This document shows, in pieces, positions 17,841-25,609 of a stretch of DNA of 64,000 nt (positions are counted from its first letter, which is position 1; every line of letters begins with the position of its first letter). The notes under the pieces are model-generated. The model had not been told where the DNA came from. It saw nothing but the letters and a program-made list of their open reading frames with translations, and ran no database searches. The position numbers and the translations under genes were made by a program. Source of the DNA: Levilactobacillus brevis (lineage in GTDB: Bacteria > Bacillota > Bacilli > Lactobacillales > Lactobacillaceae); the NCBI GenBank assembly GCA_021383565.1, contig CP079699.1:1612001-1676000 (forward strand), given 5' to 3'.

Positions 17841-18713
17841 CTATTGTTTAGCGTCGCGATAATCGTAATTCATGACCAAGACTTCATCAACTTTGCCGCG
17901 TCCCTTAGCGTTAGAATTTATGGCCCGGTTCGCGTGAACAATCTGGGTCGTCTCCTGATAATCAGCATATAAGTCGTGGATAAACTCAACCGAAGAATTT
18001 GAAAGCATCACGTAGACACCTCGTTCATCCAACGCCTTAAAGGTCGCGTATAATCGCCGTTGATCATCGTCATTGAAGCCATTCAACGTGTAGCTCACGA
18101 AGCTGGATTTATCGTCAACCACCGGCGCATACGGCGGGTCAAAGTACACGAAATCCCCTTTTTTAGCCGTCGCGACGGCTGCCGCAAAGTCACCATTCAT
18201 GATCTCAGTGTTACTGGATTCTAGGTACTGGCTAACAGCTCTCAAAACTTCCGCGTTTACGATGGCCGGATGCTTATATTTACCGTAGGGCACATTGATT
18301 TGATTTTTTTTATTCACCCTATAAAGGCCATTAAATCCCGTTTTATTTAAGTAAATGAATCTCGCAGCTAGCTCAACGTTTGATTTCTCATTAATTAAAT
18401 CCGAGCGATCCCAACTTCTCAATTCATAGTAATAATCACTAGAGTTATGTTCCTCATGTATTTTCAGAAGTTGAATCAGAGCCTCAACGTCATCTCTAAC
18501 AACCTTGTAAGTATTAATTAAGCTAGCGTTAAAGTCATTGATCGTCGTCTTTTTATTTTGAATCGCTAAAAAGACTGCTCCCCCACCCACAAAGGGTTCA
18601 TAGTAATCGTTAAAATCAGTGGGTAAATATTTTTCTATCTCTGGGAGTAACTGTCGCTTACCACCCGCCCATTTTAAAAATGGTTTGACCATGTCATTGT
18701 TACGTTTTCCCAT
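17841..18713 (-). CDS. Dam-family DNA adenine methyltransferase, DpnM type (likely GATC)
   Basis: 290 residues, alpha-group N6-adenine methyltransferase. N-terminal KWAGGKRQLLPEI (14-26), SAM-binding YEPFVGGGAVF (38-48), and catalytic DPPYAPV (192-198). The middle holds the target-recognition region with the conserved GLYRVNKKNQINVPYG (129-144). Same length and layout as M.DpnM/Dam, so GATC is the expected target. The RBS at its start is weak (AAAGTGTG). It is convergent with the DpnA-like gene. With the endonuclease broken, the two methylases now act without a cutting partner. Confidence 0.9.
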   Translation of the reverse strand: MGKRNNDMVKPFLKWAGGKRQLLPEIEKYLPTDFNDYYEPFVGGGAVFLAIQNKKTTINDFNASLINTYKVVRDDVEALIQLLKIHEEHNSSDYYYELRSWDRSDLINEKSNVELAARFIYLNKTGFNGLYRVNKKNQINVPYGKYKHPAIVNAEVLRAVSQYLESSNTEIMNGDFAAAVATAKKGDFVYFDPPYAPVVDDKSSFVSYTLNGFNDDDQRRLYATFKALDERGVYVMLSNSSVEFIHDLYADYQETTQIVHANRAINSNAKGRGKVDEVLVMNYDYRDAKQ

Positions 18714-18852
18714 AAAATCACACTTTCAGTATATGAACTCAGTCCGCCGCGAGAACATAAGTTCCCTACACTAGTCTCCATTAAATGTTATCGAAATTAC
18801 GATCCTAAGTCAACGGCTTAATTAAATTAAGGCTATCGATGTGAAACAAAAA

Positions 18853-18880
18853 CACCAAGATAAAATGAAAACTCTTGGTG
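18853..18880 (-). terminator. Possible terminator hairpin
   Basis: CACCAAGA (18853-18860) pairs with TCTTGGTG (18873-18880), 8-bp stem with a 12-nt loop; an A-rich flank on the left gives a weak minus-strand U-tract. It lies downstream of the pucR stop (18964). The rest of 18714-18963 shows no gene. Confidence 0.5.
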
Positions 18881-18963
18881 CTTCTAAATTATTGGTATTT
18901 TTTGATAGCTACGTGAATGTTCTGGCGCCGATAATATTTACGTTTGTTGTACAGAATGCTTCA

Positions 18964-20607
18964 TTACCCAATCTCAATATCCCCTGCTTTGGATAATTCT
19001 AGTGCTAACCGTAAGTTCAAGCTTGTCTGCGGATTCTTAACAGATTGACCTAGAATCTTTTCACACTGCTTAATTCGATATTTAATCGTATTACGATGAA
19101 GATACAAGGTATTAGCCGTTTTAGTAATTTCACAATTGTAATCCAGATAATATTGCAGTGTCTTTCGTAAATCAATCGTTGACGGATCTGTTGGATAGGC
19201 TAAATCTTTCAAGACCTTTTCACAGTAGTAGTGAATATCTTCATCGTTAGCTCCCTCAAACAGACTAATCAACCCTCGCGGATGATAGTAGTTCAACATA
19301 TCCGGTTCTTCCTGCTGTTTAACCTCGTCTAAAGCTAGCTTGGCTTCAACATACGAGCTCGATATTTCCTCAATTTCATCATATGGATTACCAAAGGAGA
19401 AACTCAAATTAATCCCCAATTCGGTTTTTAAACTGGTAATTAGTGTTTTAACCGTTCGCTCAAAACTAACTTCTTTGGACTGAAATAGCAATGCAATATC
19501 GTTACTATTTTTCACTTTAAAAGCGACCACATCACGAATTTTAAGTGGGAGTTGTTCTTGTAACCAATTATTAGCGACTTCAGATTCTTCTTTACGATAA
19601 AAAATCTGATTTTCACTTTTCTCATTCGGCACACAATAAACCAAAGCAATCCGATAATAGTCGCTCTTAACTAAACCATAGTTCTCGCCTAAATCAATCC
19701 AATCACGATTTTCATTACTTTGTTCCGTTTTAGCTTTAATTAACTGGGATAAGAAGTCACTCTTCATAATATCAAAAAATTCCTGAACCTTTTGATTTTT
19801 ATATAGCACAAACGTTAAGACCAGCACCGCTTGCTCAATTGCAAATTCCGAAATTGGATATGGAATTTGTTCTGGTCTAAGCACTAATAAGTAATACGGA
19901 AAGTAATTGGAGACCTTAACTGGATAACCGAGCACCTGAATTTTTTCACCTCGGATGTCCTTAATCAGGATAGTACTTTTACCCTCGTTAATCTTCTCGT
20001 AATGCTGAGTGGTTAGCTGTTCCGCATAAAATGAGGCCGGATGATCGGATTCAGAAAAAAATTGAGAGCTTCCAATTACCTTATGCCAAGGGTTTAACAT
20101 GATGACTGGTGCATTGATAATCTTACCCAATTCAGCAACGAATCGCCCATTGCTGACATCATGCATTAATAAGTTGGAGAAGCTTTTTTGAATATCTAAC
20201 GCGTATGTAAGCTGTTCCGTTTTGCTATCCCATAAGTAGCTTTGCATCTGGTATAACAGGCCACCCAGCGGCTGAGTGCTGGGAATTTTAATCAAAGGGA
20301 GGTTGATCTCGGTCGCGTAATCAATCACAGCCTGATCAATCTCCTCAATAAACCGTCCCACTTTAATTCCTAACGCCGCAACTTGATGATCAACTAGCGA
20401 CGCCAAAAATGGCTTCAATTTCTCCTGACCATTCCGAAAAACCATTGCCGTAGTCAAGATAATGACGTGTTCCGGAATAAAATTAGCAACATCGGGGGTT
20501 TCGGTAATTTCAACGCTTTCAACCGGTCGTTCTAAATCTTTGTGAATTGAAAGAACTTCCAGATCAGAAAAGCGAGGTAAGTTTAGTAACTCTTTGAGTG
20601 TGCTCAC
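18964..20607 (-). CDS. pucR: PucR family transcriptional regulator, likely of the allantoin/purine genes
   Basis: 547 residues. The start is GTG at 20607 (VSTLKELLNLPRFSD) with AAGGAGG 9 nt upstream; the longer ATG frame to 20649 lacks an RBS. The N-terminal PucR domain (about 1-120) is followed by a GGDEF-like/CdaR middle region and a C-terminal HTH_30 (TLQYYLDYNCEITKTANTLYLHRNT in part, about 480-530, with LHRNTIKYRIKQCEKILG). PucR controls allantoin and purine catabolism in Bacillus, and the allantoin block starts about 3 kb away. It is divergent from an MFS transporter gene, and a cre-like site lies just upstream. Effector, as in PucR, is probably a pathway intermediate. Confidence 0.85.
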   Translation of the reverse strand: MSTLKELLNLPRFSDLEVLSIHKDLERPVESVEITETPDVANFIPEHVIILTTAMVFRNGQEKLKPFLASLVDHQVAALGIKVGRFIEEIDQAVIDYATEINLPLIKIPSTQPLGGLLYQMQSYLWDSKTEQLTYALDIQKSFSNLLMHDVSNGRFVAELGKIINAPVIMLNPWHKVIGSSQFFSESDHPASFYAEQLTTQHYEKINEGKSTILIKDIRGEKIQVLGYPVKVSNYFPYYLLVLRPEQIPYPISEFAIEQAVLVLTFVLYKNQKVQEFFDIMKSDFLSQLIKAKTEQSNENRDWIDLGENYGLVKSDYYRIALVYCVPNEKSENQIFYRKEESEVANNWLQEQLPLKIRDVVAFKVKNSNDIALLFQSKEVSFERTVKTLITSLKTELGINLSFSFGNPYDEIEEISSSYVEAKLALDEVKQQEEPDMLNYYHPRGLISLFEGANDEDIHYYCEKVLKDLAYPTDPSTIDLRKTLQYYLDYNCEITKTANTLYLHRNTIKYRIKQCEKILGQSVKNPQTSLNLRLALELSKAGDIEIG

Positions 20608-20630
20608 TTTAGTTAGCCTCCTTAAATAAA

Positions 20631-20644
20631 AGTTAGCGCTTTCA
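20631..20644. promoter_or_regulatory. cre-like CcpA operator upstream of pucR
   Basis: Reversed it reads TGAAAGCGCTAACT, one mismatch from TGWAANCGNTNWCA. It lies 24-37 nt before the pucR GTG. Confidence 0.55.
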
Positions 20645-20745
20645 TCCACCTAATTAAAACATATTTAGCTAAAATAGACAAATACCATTAATTTATGGTG
20701 CAGAGTATGCAATGAATTTCTTGTGAATCTCCTTATAATTGTCAC

Positions 20746-20759
20746 TGTAAGCGTTTACA
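20746..20759. promoter_or_regulatory. cre CcpA operator upstream of the MFS gene
   Basis: TGTAAGCGTTTACA matches TGWAANCGNTNWCA fully and is a near-perfect palindrome, 26 nt before the MFS start codon. A position this close to the gene implies repression. Confidence 0.75.
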
Positions 20760-20785
20760 TATATGGTGAAATTGGAGGACTTATC

Positions 20786-22051
20786 ATGGACAAAGTTACA
20801 GAAAAATCAGGTATGGCCTATTGGAAGAAGATTGTCATCTTACTCTGTGCCGGCTGGATTACCATTTGGATTTACCGTTCTGCCCTTGCGCCGGTCTACC
20901 CCCAAATCCGCTCATCACTTGGCGGTGGGGTGTCCGACACCGCACTTGGTTCCATCTCTAGTTTTTATTTCTTAGGTTATGTCATTATGCAGATTCCCGC
21001 GGGCTTCTTAGTCGATAAGATTGGGAAAAAACGCGTATTGATTCCCGGATTCATCTTATTTGCCATCGCAGCCTTGATCGTTGCCCTGGCTGGCTCCATC
21101 CAGATGATCTACGTTGGGTCAGTTTTAGCCGGGCTTGGCTGTGGTTCCTTCTACGGTTCTGCCTACTCACTGACTTCACAAAACATCCCCGCCAACAAAA
21201 AAAGCTTCTCTACGGCCATCGTGAACAGTGGTTCCGCCGTAGGTTCAGGCCTTGGGATGATTCTTTCCAGTTTTCTGGTTGCCCAACAAGGCATGCCGTG
21301 GCAAACAATGATGTACATCACAATCGTCATGATTATCTGCATGGTCATTGCATTCCAAGCTATTATTAAGAGTAACAAAGACGATATCGTCAACATTCAA
21401 GCCGCCGAGGAAGCTACCAAGGCCGCTGAAGAAGAAGCGCCCAAAGTTAAAGAAAAGGTTTCTCTGGGGACCTTGTTCCAACCTAAGATGCTCTTCGCCT
21501 ATATTTTATATTTCGCAACTTGCTATGCCTACTACATGATTGTCACTTGGCTACCAAACTTTCTCGCCACTGAACGAGGGTTCCACGGTGCCGCTATTGG
21601 TTTCTCCTCATCACTAGTAGCCTTCGCTTCTATCCCCGGCGCCCTGTTCTTCAGTAAATTAGCCGATAAATACTTAAACAAGAAGATTCAGTTCATCGTT
21701 GTTCTAGAATTACTTTCCGCGGCTATGTTACTGTTGACCGTTCAGGCAACTACCTCCGCCTTCCTGCTGACCGCCCTCATTCTTTACGGATTCTTGGGCA
21801 AGCTAGCTGTGGAACCCATCATCATTTCCTGGTTGGGGGAAAATGCGCCGGCCGTCGGTGTCGGTACAACGCTGGGCGTCTTCAATTTCTTCGGGATGAT
21901 GTCATCCATCATTGCCCCTGCCTTAACCGGGAGTATTTCCGACGCTACCGGATCAAAAGTGCTCGGTTTCTACATTGCCATTATTCTCTTGGCGGTTGGA
22001 ACGGTGCTCTTCTTACTGGCCAACTTACGTAAGAAACAAGCGCAAGCCTAA
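20786..22051 (+). CDS. MFS transporter
   Basis: 421 residues, 12 hydrophobic segments in two halves with a charged central loop rich in Glu/Lys/Ala (about residues 205-235). The start is at the ATG at 20786 (MDKVTEKSGMAYWK), which has TTGGAGG upstream; the frame extends to 20723 without an RBS. The first cytoplasmic loop has the MFS signature GFLVDKIGKKRVL (about 73-85). Divergent from pucR and under a perfect cre site, it probably moves a compound of the allantoin/oxamate pathway, in or out; the substrate is not readable from sequence. Confidence 0.85.
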   Translation: MDKVTEKSGMAYWKKIVILLCAGWITIWIYRSALAPVYPQIRSSLGGGVSDTALGSISSFYFLGYVIMQIPAGFLVDKIGKKRVLIPGFILFAIAALIVALAGSIQMIYVGSVLAGLGCGSFYGSAYSLTSQNIPANKKSFSTAIVNSGSAVGSGLGMILSSFLVAQQGMPWQTMMYITIVMIICMVIAFQAIIKSNKDDIVNIQAAEEATKAAEEEAPKVKEKVSLGTLFQPKMLFAYILYFATCYAYYMIVTWLPNFLATERGFHGAAIGFSSSLVAFASIPGALFFSKLADKYLNKKIQFIVVLELLSAAMLLLTVQATTSAFLLTALILYGFLGKLAVEPIIISWLGENAPAVGVGTTLGVFNFFGMMSSIIAPALTGSISDATGSKVLGFYIAIILLAVGTVLFLLANLRKKQAQA

Positions 22052-22101
22052 CCCTATCTGTAAGTTCTCCACTGAAACGTTCATTATCAACCCTGCCTAA
22101 A

Positions 22102-22184
22102 CACCTAAGCACCCCTAATCGTTGCCACTCACTGCCAGATTGTTCCAGCGATCGTGAGTGGTAGCGACTAGGGGTGCTTAGGTG
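22102..22184. repeat. Long inverted repeat between the MFS gene and the fluoride channel genes
   Basis: Arms of 31 bp (22102-22132 and 22154-22184) with only three differences, two of which still pair as G-U in RNA; loop 21 nt. There is no U-tract after it, so it is not a classical terminator. The right arm ends 8 nt before the RBS of the first fluoride channel gene, so it could control translation or protect the mRNA end. Confidence 0.8.
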
Positions 22185-22205
22185 CTTGAATTGGAGGTCC
22201 TCAGC

Positions 22206-22580
22206 GTGCTCAAAAAACTTAGTTCTATCTTCATCTTTGCCTGCTGTGGTAGTCTCTTAAGGTTCGGCCTGACTGCAATGACCAACCACCACCTGACCAC
22301 CATTTTACTCATCAATGTCATTGGGTCTTTTCTCCTGGCCTTCATATCAAAAACACTACCCACGCTAATTCCGCTCTCTGAGGCCGTCATGGCCGGTCTA
22401 ACCGTTGGCCTCGTTGGGAGCTTCACCACCTTTTCAACCTTCTCTATGGATGTCGTCAGCCTACTCCAGCAAGGGGCCATGGGACTCGCTCTAACCTATT
22501 GGCTGGCCAGCCTCTTACTGGGCTGTAGTGCCACCGTTCTTGGCTTTCGCTCTAGTTCTCGAATCTCCGAAAGGGCGTGA
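22206..22580 (+). CDS. crcB1: Fluoride channel CrcB/FluC, subunit 1
   Basis: 124 residues, four membrane helices. It exports F- as a dual-topology dimer. The start is GTG at 22206 with GGAGG 8 nt upstream. The family core is seen as GSLLRFGLTAM, the LLINVIGSFLLAF helix with the channel Asn, and GLVGSFTTFSTFSMD, where the F-box and the central Na+ site lie. Followed after 4 bp by a second crcB, so the channel is probably a heterodimer with fixed opposite orientations. I found no fluoride riboswitch in front of it. Confidence 0.92.
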   Translation: MLKKLSSIFIFACCGSLLRFGLTAMTNHHLTTILLINVIGSFLLAFISKTLPTLIPLSEAVMAGLTVGLVGSFTTFSTFSMDVVSLLQQGAMGLALTYWLASLLLGCSATVLGFRSSSRISERA

Positions 22581-22584
22581 TAGG

Positions 22585-22938
22585 ATGCTGACGATCTTGT
22601 ACATCTGTCTAGCCGGTGGCTGCGGTGCTCTAGCCCGTTTTACCGTGGGTTATATGACCGATCGACTCTTGCCACCCACACACTTCCCCGTTGCAACCGT
22701 CTCCATCAACATTCTTGGGTCAGGCCTTCTGGGAATCACCACTGGCTTATTAGCCCCCACCGCCCTCCTCTTTCAAGTCGCCAGTGGCTTTCTGGGCGGC
22801 TTCTCCACGTTTTCAACCTTTACCAATGACTTTATTAAGCTCATCGACCATCGGCCCGTGACGGCCATGAGTTACTTAGTCTTATCCGCAACTCTAGGGG
22901 TAGTCAGTGCTTTTGTAGGGTATGAACTGGTCGCTTAA
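22585..22938 (+). CDS. crcB2: Fluoride channel CrcB/FluC, subunit 2
   Basis: 117 residues, four membrane helices, start ATG at 22585 (MLTILYICLAGGCGALARF). The frame extends upstream to 22528 inside crcB1 and is not used. It contains GGCGALARFTVGY, the channel Asn in VSINILGSGLLG, and the GFLGGFSTFSTFTND signature. Paired with crcB1; Gram-positives commonly carry such tandem genes for a two-gene heterodimeric exporter. A terminator follows at 23016. Confidence 0.92.
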   Translation: MLTILYICLAGGCGALARFTVGYMTDRLLPPTHFPVATVSINILGSGLLGITTGLLAPTALLFQVASGFLGGFSTFSTFTNDFIKLIDHRPVTAMSYLVLSATLGVVSAFVGYELVA

Positions 22939-23015
22939 ACTAAAGTTTGTCAGAATCGTAACGATTTAGGGACACTTAAAATTCGCAGGTTCGGTGCGGT
23001 TTACCGCATGCGAAA

Positions 23016-23064
23016 AGAAGCAGCGGTCGCCTTGCTAACGACCGATAAAGCTGCTTCTTTTTAT
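23016..23064 (+). terminator. Terminator of the crcB pair
   Basis: AGAAGCAGC (23016-23024) pairs with GCTGCTTCT (23050-23058), with an inner GGTCG/CGACC stem, then TTTTATTT. Confidence 0.88.
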
Positions 23065-23102
23065 TTACAATGGCGATAATGATTAAATCATCAGTGAAAG
23101 CG

Positions 23103-23190
23103 TTGTCCTTGCTTTACCGACAGCGTATAATATGGGTAACCGCAAGTCTAGTGTGGTGTCGTGTGAGGGAGCAGTGGTGACTGCTCCCTT
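23103..23190 (+). ncRNA. Orphan short transcription unit (promoter plus terminator)
   Basis: TTGTCC (23103-23108) and TATAAT (23126-23131) with a 17-bp spacer, then only about 50 nt to a strong terminator: GGGAGCAGT (23167-23175) with ACTGCTCCC (23180-23188) followed by TTTT. There is room for no meaningful ORF. It could be a small RNA, or the remnant leader of a lost gene. The stretch 23146-23166 shares a GTCTAGTGTG...GGTGTCGTGTG sequence with 31583-31606. Confidence 0.4.
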
Positions 23191-23524
23191 TTGTGTTGGC
23201 TAAATTATCTGTGCCCCTCCATCGACCCGATAACTATTTTGACACCGAATCGGCCACCACATTAACCGCCAAGACTGCCAATACGATAGTTGTCGCTATT
23301 CAGAGACGCTTCTGCTATGCTCGATGTACTCGTGAAATCTAAGCAGGAAGAAGCCCCATACTACTGTTATTTTTAGACACTACCGACTTGTCACTCTACC
23401 ATCCCTTGAGTTGCCGGCTTTCCTACATCCAGCACCGGCATTTCGCACAAAAACAGGACCAACTCATGTCTGAGCCGGTCCTGTAAAAAACTATTCTCTA
23501 ATCATAATATGAAGGTGGTGTTAA

Positions 23525-24484
23525 TTAGTTAACGATGTGTAATGGTTCCTGCCCCTGATCAACCCGTACGGTGTTCTTAGCAACGATAGCGGCCATGGCG
23601 TCCCGCGCTTCAACGGTGGCGTTCCCCACGTGCGGCGTCAAGATAACATTATCGAGTGCTTTGAAGCCATCATCAACGTTTGGTTCCGCTTCATAAACAT
23701 CCAGCGCTGCGCCGGCCAATTCGCCAGCCTTCAGAGCTTCGAGCAGAGCCGCCTCATCAATCACGGGTCCCCGAGCGGCATTAATCAAGTAAGCAGATGA
23801 TTTCATCTGTTTAAACTGTGGTGCACCAATCATGTGATGCGTCTGGTCATTCAATGGGCAGTGCAAGCTCAAGACGTCACTCGTTTTAATCAATTCTTCC
23901 AAACTGACAAACTTAGCGTCAAACTGTGCCTCCACTTCTGGATCAAGCCGGGTCCGTTGCGAGTAGATGATGTTCATATCAAATGCCTTCATCCGCTTAG
24001 CAACGGCTTGTCCAATCTGCCCCATTCCGACAATTCCCAAAGTCTTGCCAGAGAGTTCATGGCCCAAGAAGAAGAGTGGCGACCAACCATCAAATCCCTT
24101 GGTTCGCATCAACTTATCACCTTCGACCATCCGATGCGCTAACGTAATCATCAGGCCCGTCGTGACCTCAGCGGTTGATACCGTTGAGACTTCTGGCGTA
24201 TTGGTAACCGGAATTCCTTTTTGCCGAGCATAGGCGGCATCAATGTTATTGAAGCCTGCACCATAGTTGGCAATAATCTTCAGGTTAGGATCGGCATCGA
24301 TCACGTCGCGATCAACCTGCGTCGACAATGGCGTAATCAAGTAATCCTTTCCCACAATCCGTTTCACCAATTCTTCTTTCGTGATTAATCCACTGCCCGT
24401 ATAGACATCGATCTCCAGTCCAGCCTCTTTCAGAATCGCCAGAGCGGACTGTGGAATTGCTGCAGTTACTAAAACACTAGCCAT
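23525..24484 (-). CDS. D-isomer-specific 2-hydroxyacid dehydrogenase
   Basis: 319 residues, NAD(P)-dependent, reducing a 2-oxoacid to a D-2-hydroxyacid. The start is at the ATG at 24484 (MASVLVTAAI) with AAAAGGAG 8 nt upstream. Rossmann GMGQIG (153-158), and the catalytic Arg238 (NAARGP), Glu267 (YEAEP) and His285 (LTPHVG) are all present. The sequence is of the GyaR/glyoxylate-hydroxypyruvate reductase type. It lies at the end of the allantoin block next to an alcohol dehydrogenase; a glyoxylate or related oxoacid substrate is plausible but this pathway as encoded does not make glyoxylate. A cre-like site precedes it. Confidence 0.87.
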   Translation of the reverse strand: MASVLVTAAIPQSALAILKEAGLEIDVYTGSGLITKEELVKRIVGKDYLITPLSTQVDRDVIDADPNLKIIANYGAGFNNIDAAYARQKGIPVTNTPEVSTVSTAEVTTGLMITLAHRMVEGDKLMRTKGFDGWSPLFFLGHELSGKTLGIVGMGQIGQAVAKRMKAFDMNIIYSQRTRLDPEVEAQFDAKFVSLEELIKTSDVLSLHCPLNDQTHHMIGAPQFKQMKSSAYLINAARGPVIDEAALLEALKAGELAGAALDVYEAEPNVDDGFKALDNVILTPHVGNATVEARDAMAAIVAKNTVRVDQGQEPLHIVN

Positions 24485-24525
24485 GAATGTCACTCCTTTT
24501 GCAAGATTTGGGTTTACAACTCTAT

Positions 24526-24539
24526 TGTATACGTTTTCA
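24526..24539. promoter_or_regulatory. cre-like CcpA operator upstream of the 2-hydroxyacid dehydrogenase
   Basis: TGTATACGTTTTCA, one mismatch from the consensus, 42 nt before the ATG at 24484. Confidence 0.55.
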
Positions 24540-24559
24540 TCAAACGATGCACTGCCGGT

Positions 24560-25318
24560 TTATTGCGCAGTGTAACCTCCGTCAACCACGAATTCTGACC
24601 CTGTCGCGAACTTGGATTCGTCCGAAGCCAAGTATACGCAAATCCACGCGATGTCGTTCGGCTCACCGATATGCCCCATTGGCGTCTTGGTCCGATCAGA
24701 CATGGCAGCTTCAGCGCCAGGTAAATCGTCGACCAGCGGCGTCTTGATGTAGCCAGGGTGCACGGTGTTCACACGAACGTCATAGTCCTTTAACGCGCAG
24801 TCCACAGCTGCTGACTTAGACATAATCCGCACGCCACCCTTGGACGCATTGTAAGCCCCCAAGTTAGGGTCACCAACAAAACCTTCGATTGAAGACATAT
24901 TGATGATGGAAGCGCCTAAGTGTTTGTTCTTCATCCGTTGAATACCCAGTCGCGTCCCGTAGAAGACACCGTCTAGGTTGACCGCCAATTGTTGTTTCCA
25001 TTCTTCGGTGGTGGTGTTTTCAATGCTCTTGTTAACGGCCATCCCCGCATTGTTCACAATCGTCGTAACGGGGCCAAAGGCTTTTTCAGTCGCATCAAAT
25101 AAATCAAGCCAGCCTTGTTCGTCAGTTGCGTCGTGTTGGAAAAATTGAATAACATCTGGCCCGCCAATACTCTTAGCGGCTTTCTCCCCCACATCAGCGT
25201 GACGACCGGTAATCATGACCTTGCCGCCTTCTTCAACGAACTTGTCGGCAACAGCTAAACCAATGCCCAAAGTTCCACCCGTAACAATCGCAACTTTTCC
25301 ATCTAAACGATGACTCAT
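24560..25318 (-). CDS. R-specific alcohol dehydrogenase (SDR, LbRADH type)
   Basis: 252 residues. By recognition it is very close to the NADPH- and Mg-dependent R-specific alcohol dehydrogenase of L. brevis/L. kefiri. TGGTLGIG cofactor loop (13-20), catalytic Asn114, Ser143, Tyr156 and Lys160 (AYNASK), and the C-terminal GGYTAQ whose Gln takes part in the Mg site. It reduces ketones to R-alcohols with broad range; the natural substrate is not settled. It sits between carbamate kinase and the 2-hydroxyacid dehydrogenase, separated from the former by a 291-bp structured gap, so it may be its own unit. Confidence 0.93.
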   Translation of the reverse strand: MSHRLDGKVAIVTGGTLGIGLAVADKFVEEGGKVMITGRHADVGEKAAKSIGGPDVIQFFQHDATDEQGWLDLFDATEKAFGPVTTIVNNAGMAVNKSIENTTTEEWKQQLAVNLDGVFYGTRLGIQRMKNKHLGASIINMSSIEGFVGDPNLGAYNASKGGVRIMSKSAAVDCALKDYDVRVNTVHPGYIKTPLVDDLPGAEAAMSDRTKTPMGHIGEPNDIAWICVYLASDESKFATGSEFVVDGGYTAQ

Positions 25319-25380
25319 AACGTTCGACCTCCAGAATTATAGTGTGGTTGTAACAACTTTCACAATGAGTTGCGGCGAAA

Positions 25381-25480
25381 GTCGAGCTATCACGTCACTT
25401 CTGACGTGGTAGTTCGACTAGCCTATCCGATAACGTTGGTGTTCAAAGTCTAAAAAACTTTGGCCGTTATCGTTAGGGTA
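25381..25480. repeat. Structured intergenic region with inverted repeats
   Basis: A 17-bp hairpin (25381-25397 with 25402-25418, 4-nt loop CTTC, two G-U-type differences) is followed by a second dyad, GATAACG (about 25429-25435) with CGTTATC (about 25474-25480). The gap between the allantoin operon end (25610) and the R-ADH start (25318) may hold a terminator or a leader. No U-tract follows the first hairpin. I looked for a T-box GGGTGGNACCGCG and did not find it; ACGGTACCGTG near 25560 is only a palindrome. Confidence 0.5.
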
Positions 25481-25609
25481 TCCTCTGGCAATCACAAAGC
25501 TACTCAAAGGGTCGCCTTGTTCGGCAGTTCATTGCGTAAGGATTGCCGCAACTCTCACGGTACCGTTTAATCCATCAATCAATCTCTAAAGCTAAGCACT
25601 GTTGTTGCC

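Larger units (their letters stand above)
22939..23524. other. 586-bp intergenic region without a gene
   Basis: It contains the crcB terminator (23016-23064) and a short orphan unit (promoter 23103-23131 plus terminator to 23190). From 23191 to 23524 I see no ORF with an RBS and no structured RNA; the sequence looks like eroded non-coding DNA. Confidence 0.6.

Noticed and set aside
22052-22205. Fluoride riboswitch before crcB
   Set aside because: The expected conserved riboswitch core is not seen; the gap is taken up by the long inverted repeat.
24560-25318. SDR as 3-oxoacyl-ACP reductase
   Set aside because: The match to the lactobacillar R-alcohol dehydrogenase, including the C-terminal Gln of the Mg site, is far stronger.
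25540-25575. T-box-like ACGGTACCGTG in the R-ADH leader region
   Set aside because: It is a simple palindrome around GGTACC and lacks the T-box GGGTGGNACCGCG and specifier-loop features.
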